NCBI GenBank assembly: GCA_030490835.1
Contig: CM059973.1
Location: 84,769,221 to 84,833,220 of the forward strand
Direction: 5' to 3'
DNA length: 64,000 bases
Source: Annona cherimola
Lineage: Eukaryota; Streptophyta; Magnoliopsida; Magnoliales; Annonaceae
Within the stretch, counting starts at the first letter, position 1; every line of letters starts with the position of its first letter. The position numbers were made by a program, and so were the translations under genes. The notes beneath the pieces were generated by a model, which was not told the origin of the DNA, ran no database searches, and was given only the letters and a program-made list of their open reading frames with translations. Positions 1 through 15,200 of the stretch are shown one piece after another.

Positions 1-231
1 TTTCTATATGTGTAAAAATTTCTTCTGGAGATTTTAAATTATTTATTATTAAAATTTAAAAATAAAAGAAGTGTCTTATTCATATGCCCGAGGATCGGCA
101 ATCTTGATTAATATCTGCCAGATTCGGTTAGTTTTAATTTTTGCTGATTAATAAAATGGAGTTCATGAGCTTGTTTCTCCGGAGGTTCAGCTAAACTTGG
201 AAAGGCGGTATTCTTCTTCTTTTTTCTTTTC

Positions 232-262
<31 letters not shown>

Positions 263-940
263 GCCCCCAAGAATTGAAAGGCGATATCTTGTTAGCTGCA
301 ATATCTTTTGTGCCAAGTGTTTAGTACCGGACATAGACATTTCGAGTTATCTAGTGAACTTGCGTAGTGCGCAATGAACTTTTGATCTGATCAGCGGATA
401 ATTAGACGAAATCCAAACAAGAAATTTTAGTTTGCCTGTCCCTTAGTAGAAATTTCTAAAGGAAACAGTTGAATTTTTCACAAATCGCCAAATATTTTAA
501 CCCTTCACTTCCGCGCACACAACTTTTATATGGAAATGTACTAAAATAATTAAACATAATGGTCGGCATTGATTTCGTTAAATCATTGACCATGCTCAAA
601 ATCCATCCTTTTCGCTATTTGCAGCTTATGTGGAGAGGAGAGATGGAACAGCAAAAATCACTGTGAGAAACAATCAATAACATTTCATCTCCAGCCAAAT
701 TTACGAAATCAAGTTGTTATTTTTTCTAAAATGAAGTACACGTTTTGCCGAAGAAAAAGCTTACAATTTACATCGAATTTAATTTACTCTGTGCAAAACA
801 ATTGAACCTTTGTACAAATTCGCACAACTTGAATACCTCACTGGAAATCTTTCAAGCCCATGAAAGTTTAGAGAGGTGTGCGGGATCCAAAGCGAGGTCT
901 AGAACAGACCGATTTCACTTTCAGGATATCTAATGTTTAA
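1..940. other. intergenic DNA, no gene seen
   Basis: AT-rich sequence with a pyrimidine tract (CTTTT repeats and poly-T at about 216-262). No coding region, RNA gene or recognisable element was found; the short open frame at 745-933 has no familiar motif. Confidence 0.6.
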
Positions 941-1405
941 GTTAGACTCGTAACTGTAATTCTATAAAACCTCTTTTCCATGTAAGTATGTAACTTTTTC
1001 CATATTTAAAATCATGATCGTTGATAAAAAATAACTTTATCTATTATATTTAGCATTATTTATAGTATATTGAAAACATTTTTATTTGTCTAATATTACC
1101 GTGCATAGGCCTCATTGAAAATCAACATAATAAAATAATTTAAAGCTAACTATCAATTTTAAATTGTATTTTCAACATCTAAAACATCTAAGATGAATAA
1201 ATAATTCTATAAAATATTATTACAATCTAGTATATACGTAAATAAATCCAAGTGTTTTTCATAATTTACACATTAATATATATATATTTTTCAACAAAAT
1301 GGCAGAAACAAATGATGTTAAATACAATGAATGGATTGAATTTTGTATTAAGTATCAAAATCTTAAAATTTAAAAGAGTTCCGCTTAGAGCCTGACTCAT
1401 AATGA
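940..1405. mobile_element. family B small element, degenerate copy B1
   Basis: The sequence shares a core with copies near 4.6-7.4, 52.5 and 60.9 kb: the run around AACATCTAAAACATCTAA, then TTCTATAAAATATTATTAC, then a CATAATTTACAC block. The ends are AT-rich and partly lost. No coding capacity is seen. It lies just beyond the 3' end of the VHA-a gene. Confidence 0.5.
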
Positions 1406-1599
1406 AAAGAATATCCTAAGATCACACTGTTAACTCGACATTGATCTTATCAAAAAGAAAAAAGGAAAACTGGCAATCTCCCTTAAAAGTTGTAACTCGA
1501 AAAAGAAAAAATGTCACTTTTCTTATTTATTATTCGTGTACTATACAAATAGAGGACAGCTGTCTCTTTACTCGACAAAAAAAGGATGATTTTCCGGCA

Positions 1600-1901
1600 A
1601 AATCCACATTTTTTTGTGGTTGGTTGAATAATTCAATATATTTCTCCGTATGTGAATGAAGATCAACGAGTACCCCTGATCTTCATTTACATTACAACAG
1701 ACGACATCCTTGGAGTAGAATTTTACAAGAGCTGATGCGCTAATCTTTCCCAAAGTTATCTGAATAGAGATCTCGCATGGTGTAATTGCAATGGAAGTCG
1801 CTGCTGAACCCAAAGAACTTCTTCACCTGATTGTATAAATCTGTTATCATTTCAGTTAATTCTCTAGCATTCTCCGATGGGGAGGCAGGCTTGCCAAAGG
1901 G
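1600..1901 (-). other. probable 3' UTR of the VHA-a gene
   Basis: This is non-coding sequence directly after the TGA stop at 1902-1904. I see no further subunit a exon beyond it. AT-rich polyadenylation-like sequence lies near 1500-1700 on the minus strand, but no single signal is decisive, so the end is approximate. Confidence 0.4.
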
Positions 1902-4900
1902 TCAATCCTCTTCATCTGCTAGTGCAGCAAAAGAAAATGGTCTAAATTTGTAACCATCACCATGGTAGAACTTGCCTTGGAATTCAACCCAATGAAGACG
2001 CAAGGCATGAAGAAAGGCGCTGAGGGTCTCCATCATGAGTAACACAAATGCAGTGGCGAAGGCAAAAACTGCAAGGCCGATCAACCTGATGACAATGTTG
2101 TCGTATCTGTCACAGACCATTAATATTATCATTAGGTGAATTCAACTGAAGCAGATGGTACCCAAATAAGCAATATTCTAAATGATGAAATAATAATACT
2201 TCATTTCTCATTGATAAAAACTGAGCAATGGTAACTTTATGCGACTCATTTGCATCCCACCAATGGTGTTCTTAAGAAAAATCTTTCTTTTGGATGAAAT
2301 GGGGCCTCCAGACTCACTATCCTTGTCACAAAACAGGGCGTATTGAAAACTTTCCATGCCTTCGTCTTTCCTTACAAGTTCCTTAAATAGTGATTGAGTT
2401 CCTGGCATCAGCATTTCCAACAGATGTTTTCTATCGCCTGTTAGAAGTATTTGCAACAGCACCAACACCACTAAAGCCATATAGAGTAACTCCTGTAGAG
2501 GATCTAAGGGCTATTTCCTACATCAGCTCACATGGCATTGAATAATGCAAGCACAGCAAGAATTTCATAGCTTACCCCCAAGCAAGGAGAAGGACTTTCT
2601 CATAAAAAACAGTTGATAACTCCGAATGAGCCAAGCTGGGGACAATAAATAACGTTAGCTGGAAACGTTAACAGTCGGATATGAAAAGAATGTGGACGAA
2701 AACAATAACTTGCCTGAGCGCCCACAGACGCAGATATGATGCAGTATTTGAAACTGCACCAAGGACAAATTCAATAGAATGTATCATTTGATGAACAAAT
2801 ACTTCACTGAAATTGAAATCTTCATGACGTTGCCGTGCGGAATCAGGTTCCACATCAAGGTCCATCTCGGAGGTGCCAAGGATGCCATAGGTGCGACCTT
2901 GAAATCTCTGGAAAACATGCAACAACAGCAGAAAAGAGCAACTATTTTACAAGATTTGACAACTTTGAGAAACCTGATACTAGCTCTTCTTCTAACTACA
3001 ATTATGAAGAAACCTGTGCTTTCATTGAATCACACAGCTACTTCTTTGTTCAGATTTACTTCAGTTTCATCTCCAAGTCTAGTTGTTTCTTACATAAATT
3101 TTCTGCCACATCTAAATCACCAGGGTTGTGTTTTTGCTAGGTGTTTCATCCTAAGAGTAAGCAACAATTAAACAGGCATATTTTTGCTAGAAATAACTAT
3201 TGCTGTTCCTTTCTCCCCATTTTTCCAATGGGGAAAATCTTTTGATTGCTTAACAAGGAAAATTGACTTCTCCATATCATCTGCAAAGAAGATCATGACC
3301 ATCAACAAAGTGTTCTACGCTTTAGCCCAGACATCATAAAAGGCATCAACAAAATGGAAGATAGGTCCAATCTGTACAAATATTGTCTTCAACTACAGAT
3401 TGTTCTGGTAAAAGGCTTTTGGAAAATTTTCAGACTAAATTCCAATCATAAGCCTGAGAAGTCACTTGCACACTTTACATCGAAAATTAGTGATTATGTC
3501 AAGTTCAGCATTTTCCACTATTAACAATTCGAGGAGACATTTCTTAATTGAGATGATTTAGAAAGCAGCGACAATTGAACCTTTATTCACCTTCATTATC
3601 TATGACAAGATTGTGAAAAGAAGGTTCAGATTATAACCCACAAAACCGAACAATCTACTGTGCAATTTACTAAATGAAGCTTCCTTAACAGAAATCTGAA
3701 TTGTTAATATAAATTATTTGCAGGATTTTAAATGGCAACTGCTTCACTGTTACTCCATGTGTAATTTACAATTTTGGACCAAGTAAACCAACCTCTGAAT
3801 GAAGCTTCTTCAAAATGACAGGTTTTGGGAAGAGCATCCAAGGAACTGCTACAATAGCCGAAAGCAACAACAGTATCTGCAAAAGGATCCATACATAGAA
3901 AAGCCAAAAGTAAGATCATAAATAAATAAATCTGTGTATGTGCACATGCACACGCACAAGAGTGGGAAGGGCAGTTTACTGTGATGTTTTGAAGAGATCC
4001 AACCCATCTAACATACTATCTTTAAAATCATCTAGAGAGGTATAATAAAGGCAAATTCATCGGATTACTTAAAATTGTTGTTTTAGGCATTGCGGCCAGC
4101 ATAAGCTTTTGAAGATGATTTTTAATATCTTGACTGAATATGATGATTGGCTTGGATGTTATACAGACATCGTAGTGTGTGAAAAACAAAGGGATTCTAC
4201 AGTGAATGAGTTCTGTAGAAGATTTTCCCAATGGATCATGCATATGAGAACTTTATGGTCCTAGTTTCAGCATGAAACCCCCACAAATTCTCACAATCAA
4301 TGATTTTTTGATCAAACATGAGCCGCCTGTCGTACTAGGCACTATATATTTAGTCAAAAATATAAAAAATATAATCTTGACTGGAGCTTTATGTGAGACA
4401 CGTGTAAAAATATATTTTCATACAATGTTATGGACTTGCATTGTTGTGACTCATGTTATCAAAGTGATTCTCAAAACTATAAAATTAGGTATAGACATAA
4501 GAAGTTGGCTTGGATTTGGACAAAACATCAGTGCAAAAATCTTGAGTAAGGTTCCACAGTGAAGCTGGTTCCAAGAAGTGTGTGTGTGCCTGTATAGGGA
4601 AATACTAGGGTGCTGTCAGCTGCAAATAGGCCCCACATTGTTGATAATATCAAAATCTAACTCACCTATTGTATTTAGAATCATTTATTTCAGTAACACA
4701 AAAGTTTCACCTAAATCAGATATATGTATGATCCCTGTATGAAAATGGTACAAAATCAATATAATAAAATGTTTTGATTTAAATATCAATTTTAAAGTTG
4801 AATATTCAACATTTAACACATATAAACATCATTTCTATATGGAAAGATGACTTTATAAAATATTATTACATTCTAATACATCAGTGAATGAATTTAAGTA

Positions 4901-6180
4901 TTTTTCATAATTTACACAAATATATATACATTTTTAAGCAAATGTGGCCCATCCAAGAATTATATAGATATGGGAAATGCTAGGGTGTCGGTAGCTGCAC
5001 CCTAGTTAGGGTATTGTTTGTTGCAAATGGACCTCACATTGATGAGATACTTAAAATCTAACCCACCTTATTATAATCAGAATAGTTTCTTTCAATAGCA
5101 CACTAATTTTCATCCAAATTAGATATGTAAATCCCCATCAAAACATGGAGCAAAATTTACCTAATAAAATGGTTTGATTTAACTATAATTTTGAAGTCGT
5201 ATTTTCAATATCTAAACCATCTAAAACATCACTTTTATATGGATAAATGATTATACAAGGTATTATTACATTAAAATACATTAATGAATGAATCTTAAAT
5301 ACTTTTCATAATTTATAAATGAATATATAAGCAAATGTGGTCCATCCAAGAATTATATGTGGGAAATGCTAGTTTCATCCTTGTTAGGGTGTTGCCGATT
5401 GAAAATGGGCCCCCTACGGAACAAAAAATTAAAATCCCATTTGTCATATGATTAAGATAATTTGTTTTACCATGGTACAAAAAATCATCTCAATCAATTT
5501 CTTGGATGGGCCACATTTGTGTTAAAATGTACATATTCATGTATAAATTATGAAAAATGCTTAGATTCATTTACTGATGTATTATAATGTAATAATACTT
5601 TATATAATCATTTATCTATATAGGAATGATATTTTAGATAGTTTAAATGTTGAAAATATAAACTTAAAATTGATTTTTAAGCCACCATTTTGCTATGTAG
5701 TCCTTGCATCATTTCCAAATAGGGATTATATGCATCTAATTTGGATGAAACTTGTATGTTATTGAAATAAATGATTTCAAATGTAATGGGTGAGTTAGAT
5801 TTTAATTTTATCATTAATGTGGGGTCCATTTGCAGCCAATAGCACCCAAAGTAGGTTTTTAAAGATTTTTTGTGTTTTTTAATGAAAATATCGGCATTCA
5901 TATATGAGAATCTACAATTTTTGGATATGTGTGTATATATATATTTGAATTTCAAAAAACAACAGTTTTAAGGAGTATTTAAGTACTTTTAAGCACCCTC
6001 ATTGTTAACTTCTGAAGTTCAAAAAAAAATACAGTATGGGTACACTTGGGCACCTATTTTCATTAAAAAACAAAAGAAATTAAAAAAATCTATCTACCTA
6101 GGCTAATAGGAGTTCTTGTTAGCTGAGAGTGAATTACACTGTAATTATGTTATAGTCCGACCGCACTTGAATATTTTCCC

Positions 6181-6239
<59 letters not shown>

Positions 6240-9200
6240 GGACTCCACTTCTATATAACCAAGTTACATAGAAGCGGAGCCATGTAACCCCTTAAAATTT
6301 TAAGATTTTGATCCTTGATAGAAAATTCAATCCATTCATTGTATTTAATACCATTTGTTTATCCAGAATACTAAGTTTCATCCCGATCAAGTATGTTTAT
6401 GGAACACATTTGTAGAAAAATATATATATTCATATGCAAATCATGAAAAACACTTAGATCCATTCACAAATTATTAGAATGCAATAACACTTTATAGAAT
6501 CATTTATCTACATAGTACTGATATTTTAAGTGGTTTAGATGTTGAGAAAACTAATTTGAAATTGACATTTTAGTATTAAACTATTTTATTATGTTGATTT
6601 TTCACATTTGTAGATGAGACCTATAAACATTGAAACTAAACAAACAAAAGGGTTTTCAAGATACCATAAATGATGTTAAATATAATGGATGGAATGGATT
6701 CTCCATCAACCATAAAGAGTTTAAAATTAGAGGGAGTTACATAGAAAAGCGGTTTCATAAAAGCGGGACCGATATATAATTATCATCGTGTTAGCTAATA
6801 GAACTCCAGTTAGCCCCCGTTGTTTTTTGAAATTCAAAAAGAATATATATACATATATACACATCTAAAAATTGTAAACTTTGATAGGTAAATGAAATAC
6901 ACCTAAGCCCATATTTTCATGAAAAGCTAAAGGAAAAAACTTGAGTTGGCCTGGGCAAACGAGATCATAATCCATATATATATATATACAGAGAGAGAGA
7001 GAGAGTTGTTCTGGTGCAGCGCTGCTGCACCATAACAGTGGTACATTTGCTCATTTTTGGGCCCCACACACATTAAAATGCAATGAAACTTTATACAATC
7101 ATTTATCCATATATAAATCTTATAACAAATGGTTTACATGTTGAAAAAACCACTTTAAAGTTGTTACTTACGTTAAACTATTTTATTATGTTGAATTTAT
7201 ACTATTTTCACATGGAGTTCATATACATATCCGTTTAGGATGAAAATTGATATGGTAATAGAATACATTATTCTAAATACAATGGGTGGAGTAGATTTTA
7301 ATTTTATCATCACGCGGGGCCCATTTCAGCACAATTGCACCATAATTATGGTGCAGTGGCGTTGCACTTGAAAATTTCTCATATATATATATATATATAT
7401 ATGCAAAAAAGGTAAGCTTGATAAGTTTCAGAACTGAAACCTGCAGTGGTCTCTGACCCCAAAACAACTGATTATCCCCAAGGTCATCTGTAGGACTCAA
7501 GAACATATAGATCATCACATGATATAGGTCCGCTTGGGATCCTGTACACCACTTAATTATAATGAGAAGAGCAAGATACCCAAAGAGGCTGTTAAGAAAT
7601 ATCATTTGTGGCACAAACTGATACCTGCAAAGAAATTGAAGCATGAGAGAGAGAGAGAGAGACTAGAAGAACAAAGCAGCAAAAGTAAAACCCACCGAAT
7701 ATCCAAAGAGCTCCCAAAAAATTTAGCATTGAAGTAACTTAATAGAATTCCCAAGTTCATCTGAGTGACACCTAAAATGATTGACATCTTCATCTTTAAG
7801 GAGTTCAAGAAAGGCAGTTCAGAACGACTTCCGCGCCAGCTAGGGTCGACACCAAATGGGTAAGGCTCTCGGTATTTAATGAGACCAGCAGTATGAGCAT
7901 CACTGACAGCAGAAAAATGAAACCAACTTTAAATTCTTCGCATATGATCCATAGAGGAAAGAGAAAAGGCAAATCAGTAGAATATACTGAAATTGAATAG
8001 AAGAAAAGTTGGTGAAAGATTTTCACTAGAAAATAATAAAGCAGATAAGGCCAAAAAAAGCCAGGAATTCAAGGAAAAATAGTTACAATCAAAGAATAGC
8101 AACAAACAGTTAGGATAAACCATTCAAGGAAAGGTGAAAATAATGAGTAGAGAATATCATACAAAGCTAAAAAATAACAGCAGCCAGGTCCGACATTGAT
8201 GATAATGTCAAGTTCAATCACAAACAAAAGGACATCAACTGCAAATAGGCACTATATAAAAGATCATGACAGTGTCATCATGATAAAGATTCCAAGGGAA
8301 ATGAATGTTCTAGACATATAAAGCTATAAACTCATAAAAAAAAGGAAATGACTTTCCCATTCAACACTTGGGAAGACATCCATACCATACTAAATTACTA
8401 ATTAATAACAAAAGTATCAAGAGAGAGTCAATCATTAGAAGCTAAAAACATAAAAGAAATCGCAGATGATTTTCAGAAAGTGACACTTCAGAATAGTGTT
8501 CCCATATCACTGTGGTATTGGACAATGATAGCCGTTAAGCATTAGTAGATTTGCAAGAAAGCTTATTATGCTTGCAGGGAAAGCTATTCTATTTGGTTTC
8601 TCTTCTCAATTTCAGTAGACAAAATTATAGCTAACTGAAAAGAAAAGATCTTCCAGGAAGATGGACATTATATTTTTCTACATAAAAGAATATATCACAT
8701 CCAAAACATTACTTCTAAACAAAGCATAAATTTTTAAAGATACCTGCACGTGGTATCTCGGCATTTATATGCAGAAGAACCAAATATATGAAATGGAACA
8801 GAGAAGAATTCATTGTAAATCAACCCACAGTAGATCGAGAATAATGACATCAAAAAGATTACATAACGCCCTCCAAATGCCATCTCCATAAAATTTCCAA
8901 GTTTCTGAAATGAGAAAAAGATACCCACAGATCAAAGATAACTTTCTTTAATATAGAAGGATACAGATAAGTAACACAACAAATAATCTAACAAACACAA
9001 TTTTTCAGTATTAAAAAAAAATGGATATCAAAAGATACAATGTGATGAAGTACATGGGACTGGCCAATAGAGGCTGCCTTTAAAGCAGCTTCCATAAAAG
9101 CATTTGTTTTAGTGTTTGGTCATATCAGCTCCCCTGCTTTTCAAGTCAACTCCCATTCAACGTATCATTCAGGCCAATACAAAAAAAATTAAAGAAAAAA

Positions 9201-12200
9201 GAAACCAGAGAGAAAGGAGCACAAATGTACAAAAAGTGTATGACCTATACAAGTATCTTCTAATAATTGCTTAAAGGGTTAATCCCATGGAAGGGGCGCT
9301 GATCTGATTGTTAGTTTGGAATTTTCATGGAAGGGGCAGTGATCAGGTTGTTAGAGTGCTGCTGGACTTGAGGGGAGCTGGATTTGATGAAGAGAGTGGT
9401 TGGCGAACAGAACAACATCAGATCTTAAGGTGCTGGCGGATTTCAGTACCAGAGGAGGAAATGGTAGAGAGGAGTGGACAGATCTGCTAGGAGAAGAAAG
9501 GGGTTGATGGGGGAAACCAGTGGCACTAGCAGATAGGTTTTTGCAACCTAAGGATTCTCAGACTTGAAATGGTGCCCACAGCCATCTTCTTCCCCAAATA
9601 AGCTGCTGCCTCAACCTTGCCGCTTGTGATTGCCCATTTTACAGACACTAAGTCAATGTGATTCAGAGTCAGATTTATGATTGCGAGTTAAAGTTAGCTG
9701 TAGATGAATCACGTATTCGATCTCTGCTTCCTTTGTTCTTTCCCATCGATGATTTGGGCCTCCAACAACCCTTTCCACAGAATCTGGTGAAATCATCCAA
9801 CAGCAATCTGCTCCAACTCCAACGACGCTCAACCAAACCAAAAATCCAGTAACAATCCATCACGCCTCTTTTACAACATTGGTAGCCATCAATAGCAAAA
9901 CCCATGAGGATTACACAACCGACTGGATTAAGATTTGCAACAGCGTTCAATCAGGCTGGAGATTTGGTCAGCAGGCTTGGAAAACCACGACTGATCGGTG
10001 CTGAAGGAGGCTAAGGAGAGGTTGCACTAACAGTAGGCATGATTTGCAGTGAAATCTCCTTGAAAGTTATCTTCTTTAGATGCTCCTTTGGAGAAGATGA
10101 AGTGTGGTGATGGTGCTCCAAAGGTATATTAGCAAGGGTAATTTTGTCATTTGAAAAAAAAAAAATTTGCCCCATTAATTGAAAGAAATTAAAGGCTTTG
10201 TCATATTGGGAATTAGGGGTTGAATCTGTGGTCATGTATGCCATTTTTTTAAATGTGTGGTCATATCTGTAAATAAGGGTATAAGCTGTGGCCACGTTTG
10301 GAATTAATCCTTGTTTAAATAATGAAAAAAGAGCTGGGGAACCATAGGGTTCTTTTGATCTATATCCATGAACAGTTTTATGCCAAGTGGCAAGCAAACT
10401 CATCAGTTTTATAAGCTTGGAGAGAAATCACAAATTCAAAACCCACAAGGCTGATTTTGAGCCCAAAAAATAGTAAATTTTGGACCTAAATTGACCATTT
10501 GCCTCGATAATTGTTCACCCATAATTATATTGCTGAAAGTTGGCTGTGTTCAGAGATGAAAAGTCTCTCCATCTTTCTAGGGATCCTGCTTGTCTGTCAG
10601 ATAATCTCTCTTTCTTTTCCTTGATAATCTCTCTTTCTTTTCCTATATAACAACTAATGAGAGCAATCTGATATCCCAAGGAATAAGGATAGTTCAGAGA
10701 GCTGAAAAACATATGTGAGTTGGTGTGAAATGGCTTTTTAGCCATTGCTTGCACAGGTAAGCCAAGAGACGAGACTGTTTATTCAGCACCCTGTCTATGC
10801 CCTCTGGCTTAGCATGATAATACCCTCTCACTTACTTCAGAAATACAAAAGAGAGGGACTAATACTAAACTCATTACACCCGAAACATGCAAGCATGGAG
10901 AGTAAAGAAAGTGAAATCAACAAAGTTTAAGATTGTTAAAGCATAACTGCGAAACTTAATTTGCAGAAGTTTTTTGGTTGCTAGATAGAAAATAAAGTGG
11001 CTTCTAAAGTTATATCTGAAGTTAGAAGAAATATCAATGATTATGCAATCGAGTACAAAGGCAAGCCTCATGGACATCTTAAGTCTTAACACCAAAATAA
11101 GTAACAGATGATAAGAATTTTCAGTTTACATAATTATTCCTACTTGAAGCTCTTAAAACCTAGCTGATTTCAGAGAAGTCTTCTCTCCAGTAAAACAACC
11201 TAAAAATGTATTGTATAAAGCAGCAATAAATCCATGTGCAGAAGAAAATTATACGTTTCAAAACATTCACCAGCAAAAACAGGTATAAGCAGGACAATGT
11301 GCAAATATGGACATCATTTAGCACAACTATAGTACCAAGTAAGGACCACAAACAAATCAAAGTTCTAGACAAGTCAAAACCACTACTGACATTATTCTTC
11401 ATCTATTCCTTCTCTTAGAACACATTTATTTCCTTCTTTACCAATGAAATTTTCACATAGCAGAGACAATTTGTGAAGACAAAAAATTACCTGAGATCCA
11501 AGCTTGTTCTCACGCATTATCAGGATTAATGACCCTAACAACAAGCATATTCCGTGGCCCCAATCCCCAAACATCACAGCAAAAAGAAATGGAAAGGTAA
11601 TAACAGTATAAACTGCAGGATTCGCTTCTTCATATTGAGCAACACTGCATCACAATCAAGCTGTGTCAAAAGAACAGAGACAAAAAAGCTTGGGGGGAAA
11701 CAGGATACAAATATTTGAGAGTTCAATCAAGAGTGAAAGAAACCCATCATTGAACCATATAAACAAGATTAAACTGATGTTGCACTGCAAGTACTGATTG
11801 AAAATCAAATGCACAATGAAACAAAATTTTAAAAAAGGATTTATAGCGTGTTTGGTATTTGACAAAATTTTTGAATGAAAAATTTTTTGTGTAAAAGATT
11901 TTGAAATGAGAGAAGTGATGTTATATGATAAAGGTAATAATGAGGAATAAATGGAGTTAAAATAGAGAGGGTACTTGTATGAAAGTTTTGAGAAAAAATT
12001 GAAAAATAGAATAGTTGTATAGGAAAACGTGAAGAAGTAATTAGAAAATGAGGTAGTTCTGGAGAGTACAAGTTTTAGATTAGATAAGTTTCATTGAATA
12101 CCAAACACACCCATAATAAGGAAGTACTCATTTTTTTAGGCATTGTTTGGAGTTTTGCTTTCTTCAGGAATATGATGGAAAAAGAATAGTGGTAGGAAAT

Positions 12201-15200
12201 GTTGCATGAATAAAGTGAATATTAAGGTGAATAAATGCAATGCGTCATTTTGTACTTCTAAGCGAAAAGTTCAAAAAGAATGAACTCCACTTCTTTTTAA
12301 TTTTCTTATTGCTTTGTAACCTTTGAGGGAAGTATTCTACACTAATTTAAATTCAAAACAAACTAGCAAGGAAAACATAATTCTCCTCCATCATCCCCCT
12401 TACTCATCACATTCACTAGCCTATGTTATTCTCTCTGTAGTTTTACAGCACAACTTACAAACCTGCTGATAGATTTTTGAGAAATAAATTAGAGATCTCC
12501 AAATGAATCCAGGAATTAGTTAGACCGGTCAAACTATGATCTTGACAACCATTGCAAGGCATCAAATGCAATTTGCAAAGAGATGAACTGCACAATGATG
12601 ACAAAGACCTTCACATAAATCAGGCTTATAAGCACAAAAAGTGAAATCCAACTTGTTGGTTGGATTCAAAAGTCAACTTTAGTTATAAATGGAGCACATA
12701 TATTGAAATTGGCATATTCAAATGATTTACACTAGAAGATAGCATTCAAAACATAAAATCCGTTATATGGTGACCACATTTAGCCTCCAAACCAATCAAT
12801 CATGTGTATAATAAAATTCTGGACTTTATTTTAAAAATTAGCATAAAAAGATCATGGACTATAGCCAATGAATTCATAATGAATGGACTCTTCCTCTAAG
12901 AATGAGGTCCTGGCTTTTCCTAATTTTGACTTAATATTTCATATCACATGTTTATAACAAATTATCCCCATCGTAAATGCCTGAAATTAGTTTCTAAACT
13001 CAGTGATATGTGTGTAAAAATCTAGTGTGCGTATTCATAGAGATCCAGAGTTCCAGGCATGGTAGTGAAATACTTCCCTCTAAAAGGGTGAATATTTTTT
13101 TTTTAATATTTCTTTTCTAAAATCTAAGCCATCCATCATATTTAACTCCATTAATATTTACATGACATAAAAAATCACGTTATTTAGAATTGTTTATAAT
13201 TCATAATTATAATTATATTTTTAACATTATTGGTTATAGAAGTTTTCAATCCACTTGATTTTTGGTATATAGGCTAAATAAATAATTTTAAACAGAACGG
13301 ATGGATTAGATGCTGAAAAAAATTAAAGAAAAAATCAAGTGGTTGTAAAATACAACCACAACCAGTTGTATTCCAGTCTCTTTGTGTGCGCACGCTCATG
13401 CGTGTGCTTATGTATGTACGTATATATGTGAAAGCCAGGTATACAATTCAATGCTTGAAGATTTAATATCAAGATTCTTAAATTCCAAGCACTTAAACCC
13501 ACAAACAGCAGCAAGAGCTTCGTTGTTAGCCATAGGTTCCAATAAACAACATACTATCACATGTTAATATCCTGCTTAAGTTTGGGACAAACCCGTATGC
13601 ATCAACAATTTCCTGAAATGCATAAGTGAAACGATTGGTTCTGAAATATGTAGGTGGTGATTCCACAGCATCCATCACATGGAATATTATGCCAATTTGG
13701 GAGTTACTATCAATCGTGGCACGTTGTAGTGCTTCCTGAATCTGTTGCACAAAAAAACAGGATTACAGTCAGAAGATAATGCATCTGAGCAAAGTACACT
13801 ACTAATGCACCTCTTAAAGTTAATGGATGTAAATATAATAAAATGTTTCTTCGAGTAAATATTGGTAATGCAAAAATGTAGAAACTAGAAAGAATATAAC
13901 CTGAGACTTTGAAAAATATGGGCACCAGCCTTCTCCAACCAAACATTTTTTTGTAACATCGAAATTCAGCATATTCAATGTATCATACACAGCTTTCTCT
14001 TTCCTTACCTGCAAAGTTACAAATCAAGATGTGGAGGCAAAAATATTTTCCAAGTCCATATGCTTATTCGTTGTGGTTGTAACATTTGAAAGTAAAAACA
14101 TGAACAATTTTTTGAGGATTCAGTGAACAGTTCCCTAAAATGGTTATCTGATTCTACCAGAGTTAGAAAAGGATTAGTGTGCATTTAGAATGCGTAACCA
14201 AATGAAACACTTCAAACAACAGCAAATTAACCTGTTGAAGCATCCTTCTTTGGTAATTGCAACATTTTATGGTTTAAATTACAATTTCCAATTATGGGAA
14301 ATTGCAAAACTACCATTAAAGTTACTACAGTCATTCAAGCAATTTAATGGTTTACATAGCAAAGTGTTTGTGCTACCTGAATTTGGAGTGATCCCATTAC
14401 ACTAGGTAATAATAAAAAAAATATTAAAAAAGGCATTCTGTGATTCAAAGAAATATTTAGACCACTTCAAAATGAGAAAATAATTGAGAAGCAACCATCA
14501 TGTCGGACCCTTAAGCCCACAAGTAGCAGTATACACACGATTGTACCCTTCAGGTTACCAATGTGGTTTCTACCCTACAGAGTGTCTTTCCACTACCTCT
14601 CAATGCAGGTAACCCAATCTTTCCTGAAGACTCTGCTTCAGAAAGTGGCAGTCTAAATGAAGTGCCTATTGGTGTATTGCTTGTTGGTTTATTAGTTAAA
14701 GTCAGTTGCTCCCTCCACCTCTGGCTTGCAAGTTGGGGTCTTTAACCTTGCCCTTCATCTTATGCAGTTGCAGCATTGAATAGCCTCAGTGAAGAATCTT
14801 TTCACTCAACCACAGGCGTCTTCTGCTGCACAGTCCTATCTTAAATTCCTCAATGTTGTTTTGGACCTTTAACGTTAGAGTTTAGAAACTTCGATATTTT
14901 TGAGAGTTCCAACTACTTTCTTATGAGACATGGATATGAGATATGAGATATACTCGCATTCACAAACACAAGTAACCTGTGGTCTAAGAGTTATGAATAT
15001 TTCAATTCAGGGGTTGCTTGGCATTCACTAAAACTTTGTGACGTTTTTTAGCCATTGTCCAGTTGACGCATTAATTGCAAATGACAGGCCATTCGGTCGG
15101 CTCAAACGAGACGTATTAATTGCATGCAAGACCAAAATGATGGTAACAGTGTATATGCAGACCATTCAGCTGATCCAGTGTACATGAAGACCATTTTGCC

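Noticed and set aside
2208..2480. Open minus-strand frame in VHA-a intron 17
   Set aside because: It lies wholly between exons 17 and 18, whose splice sites join correctly without it, and it has no known motif.
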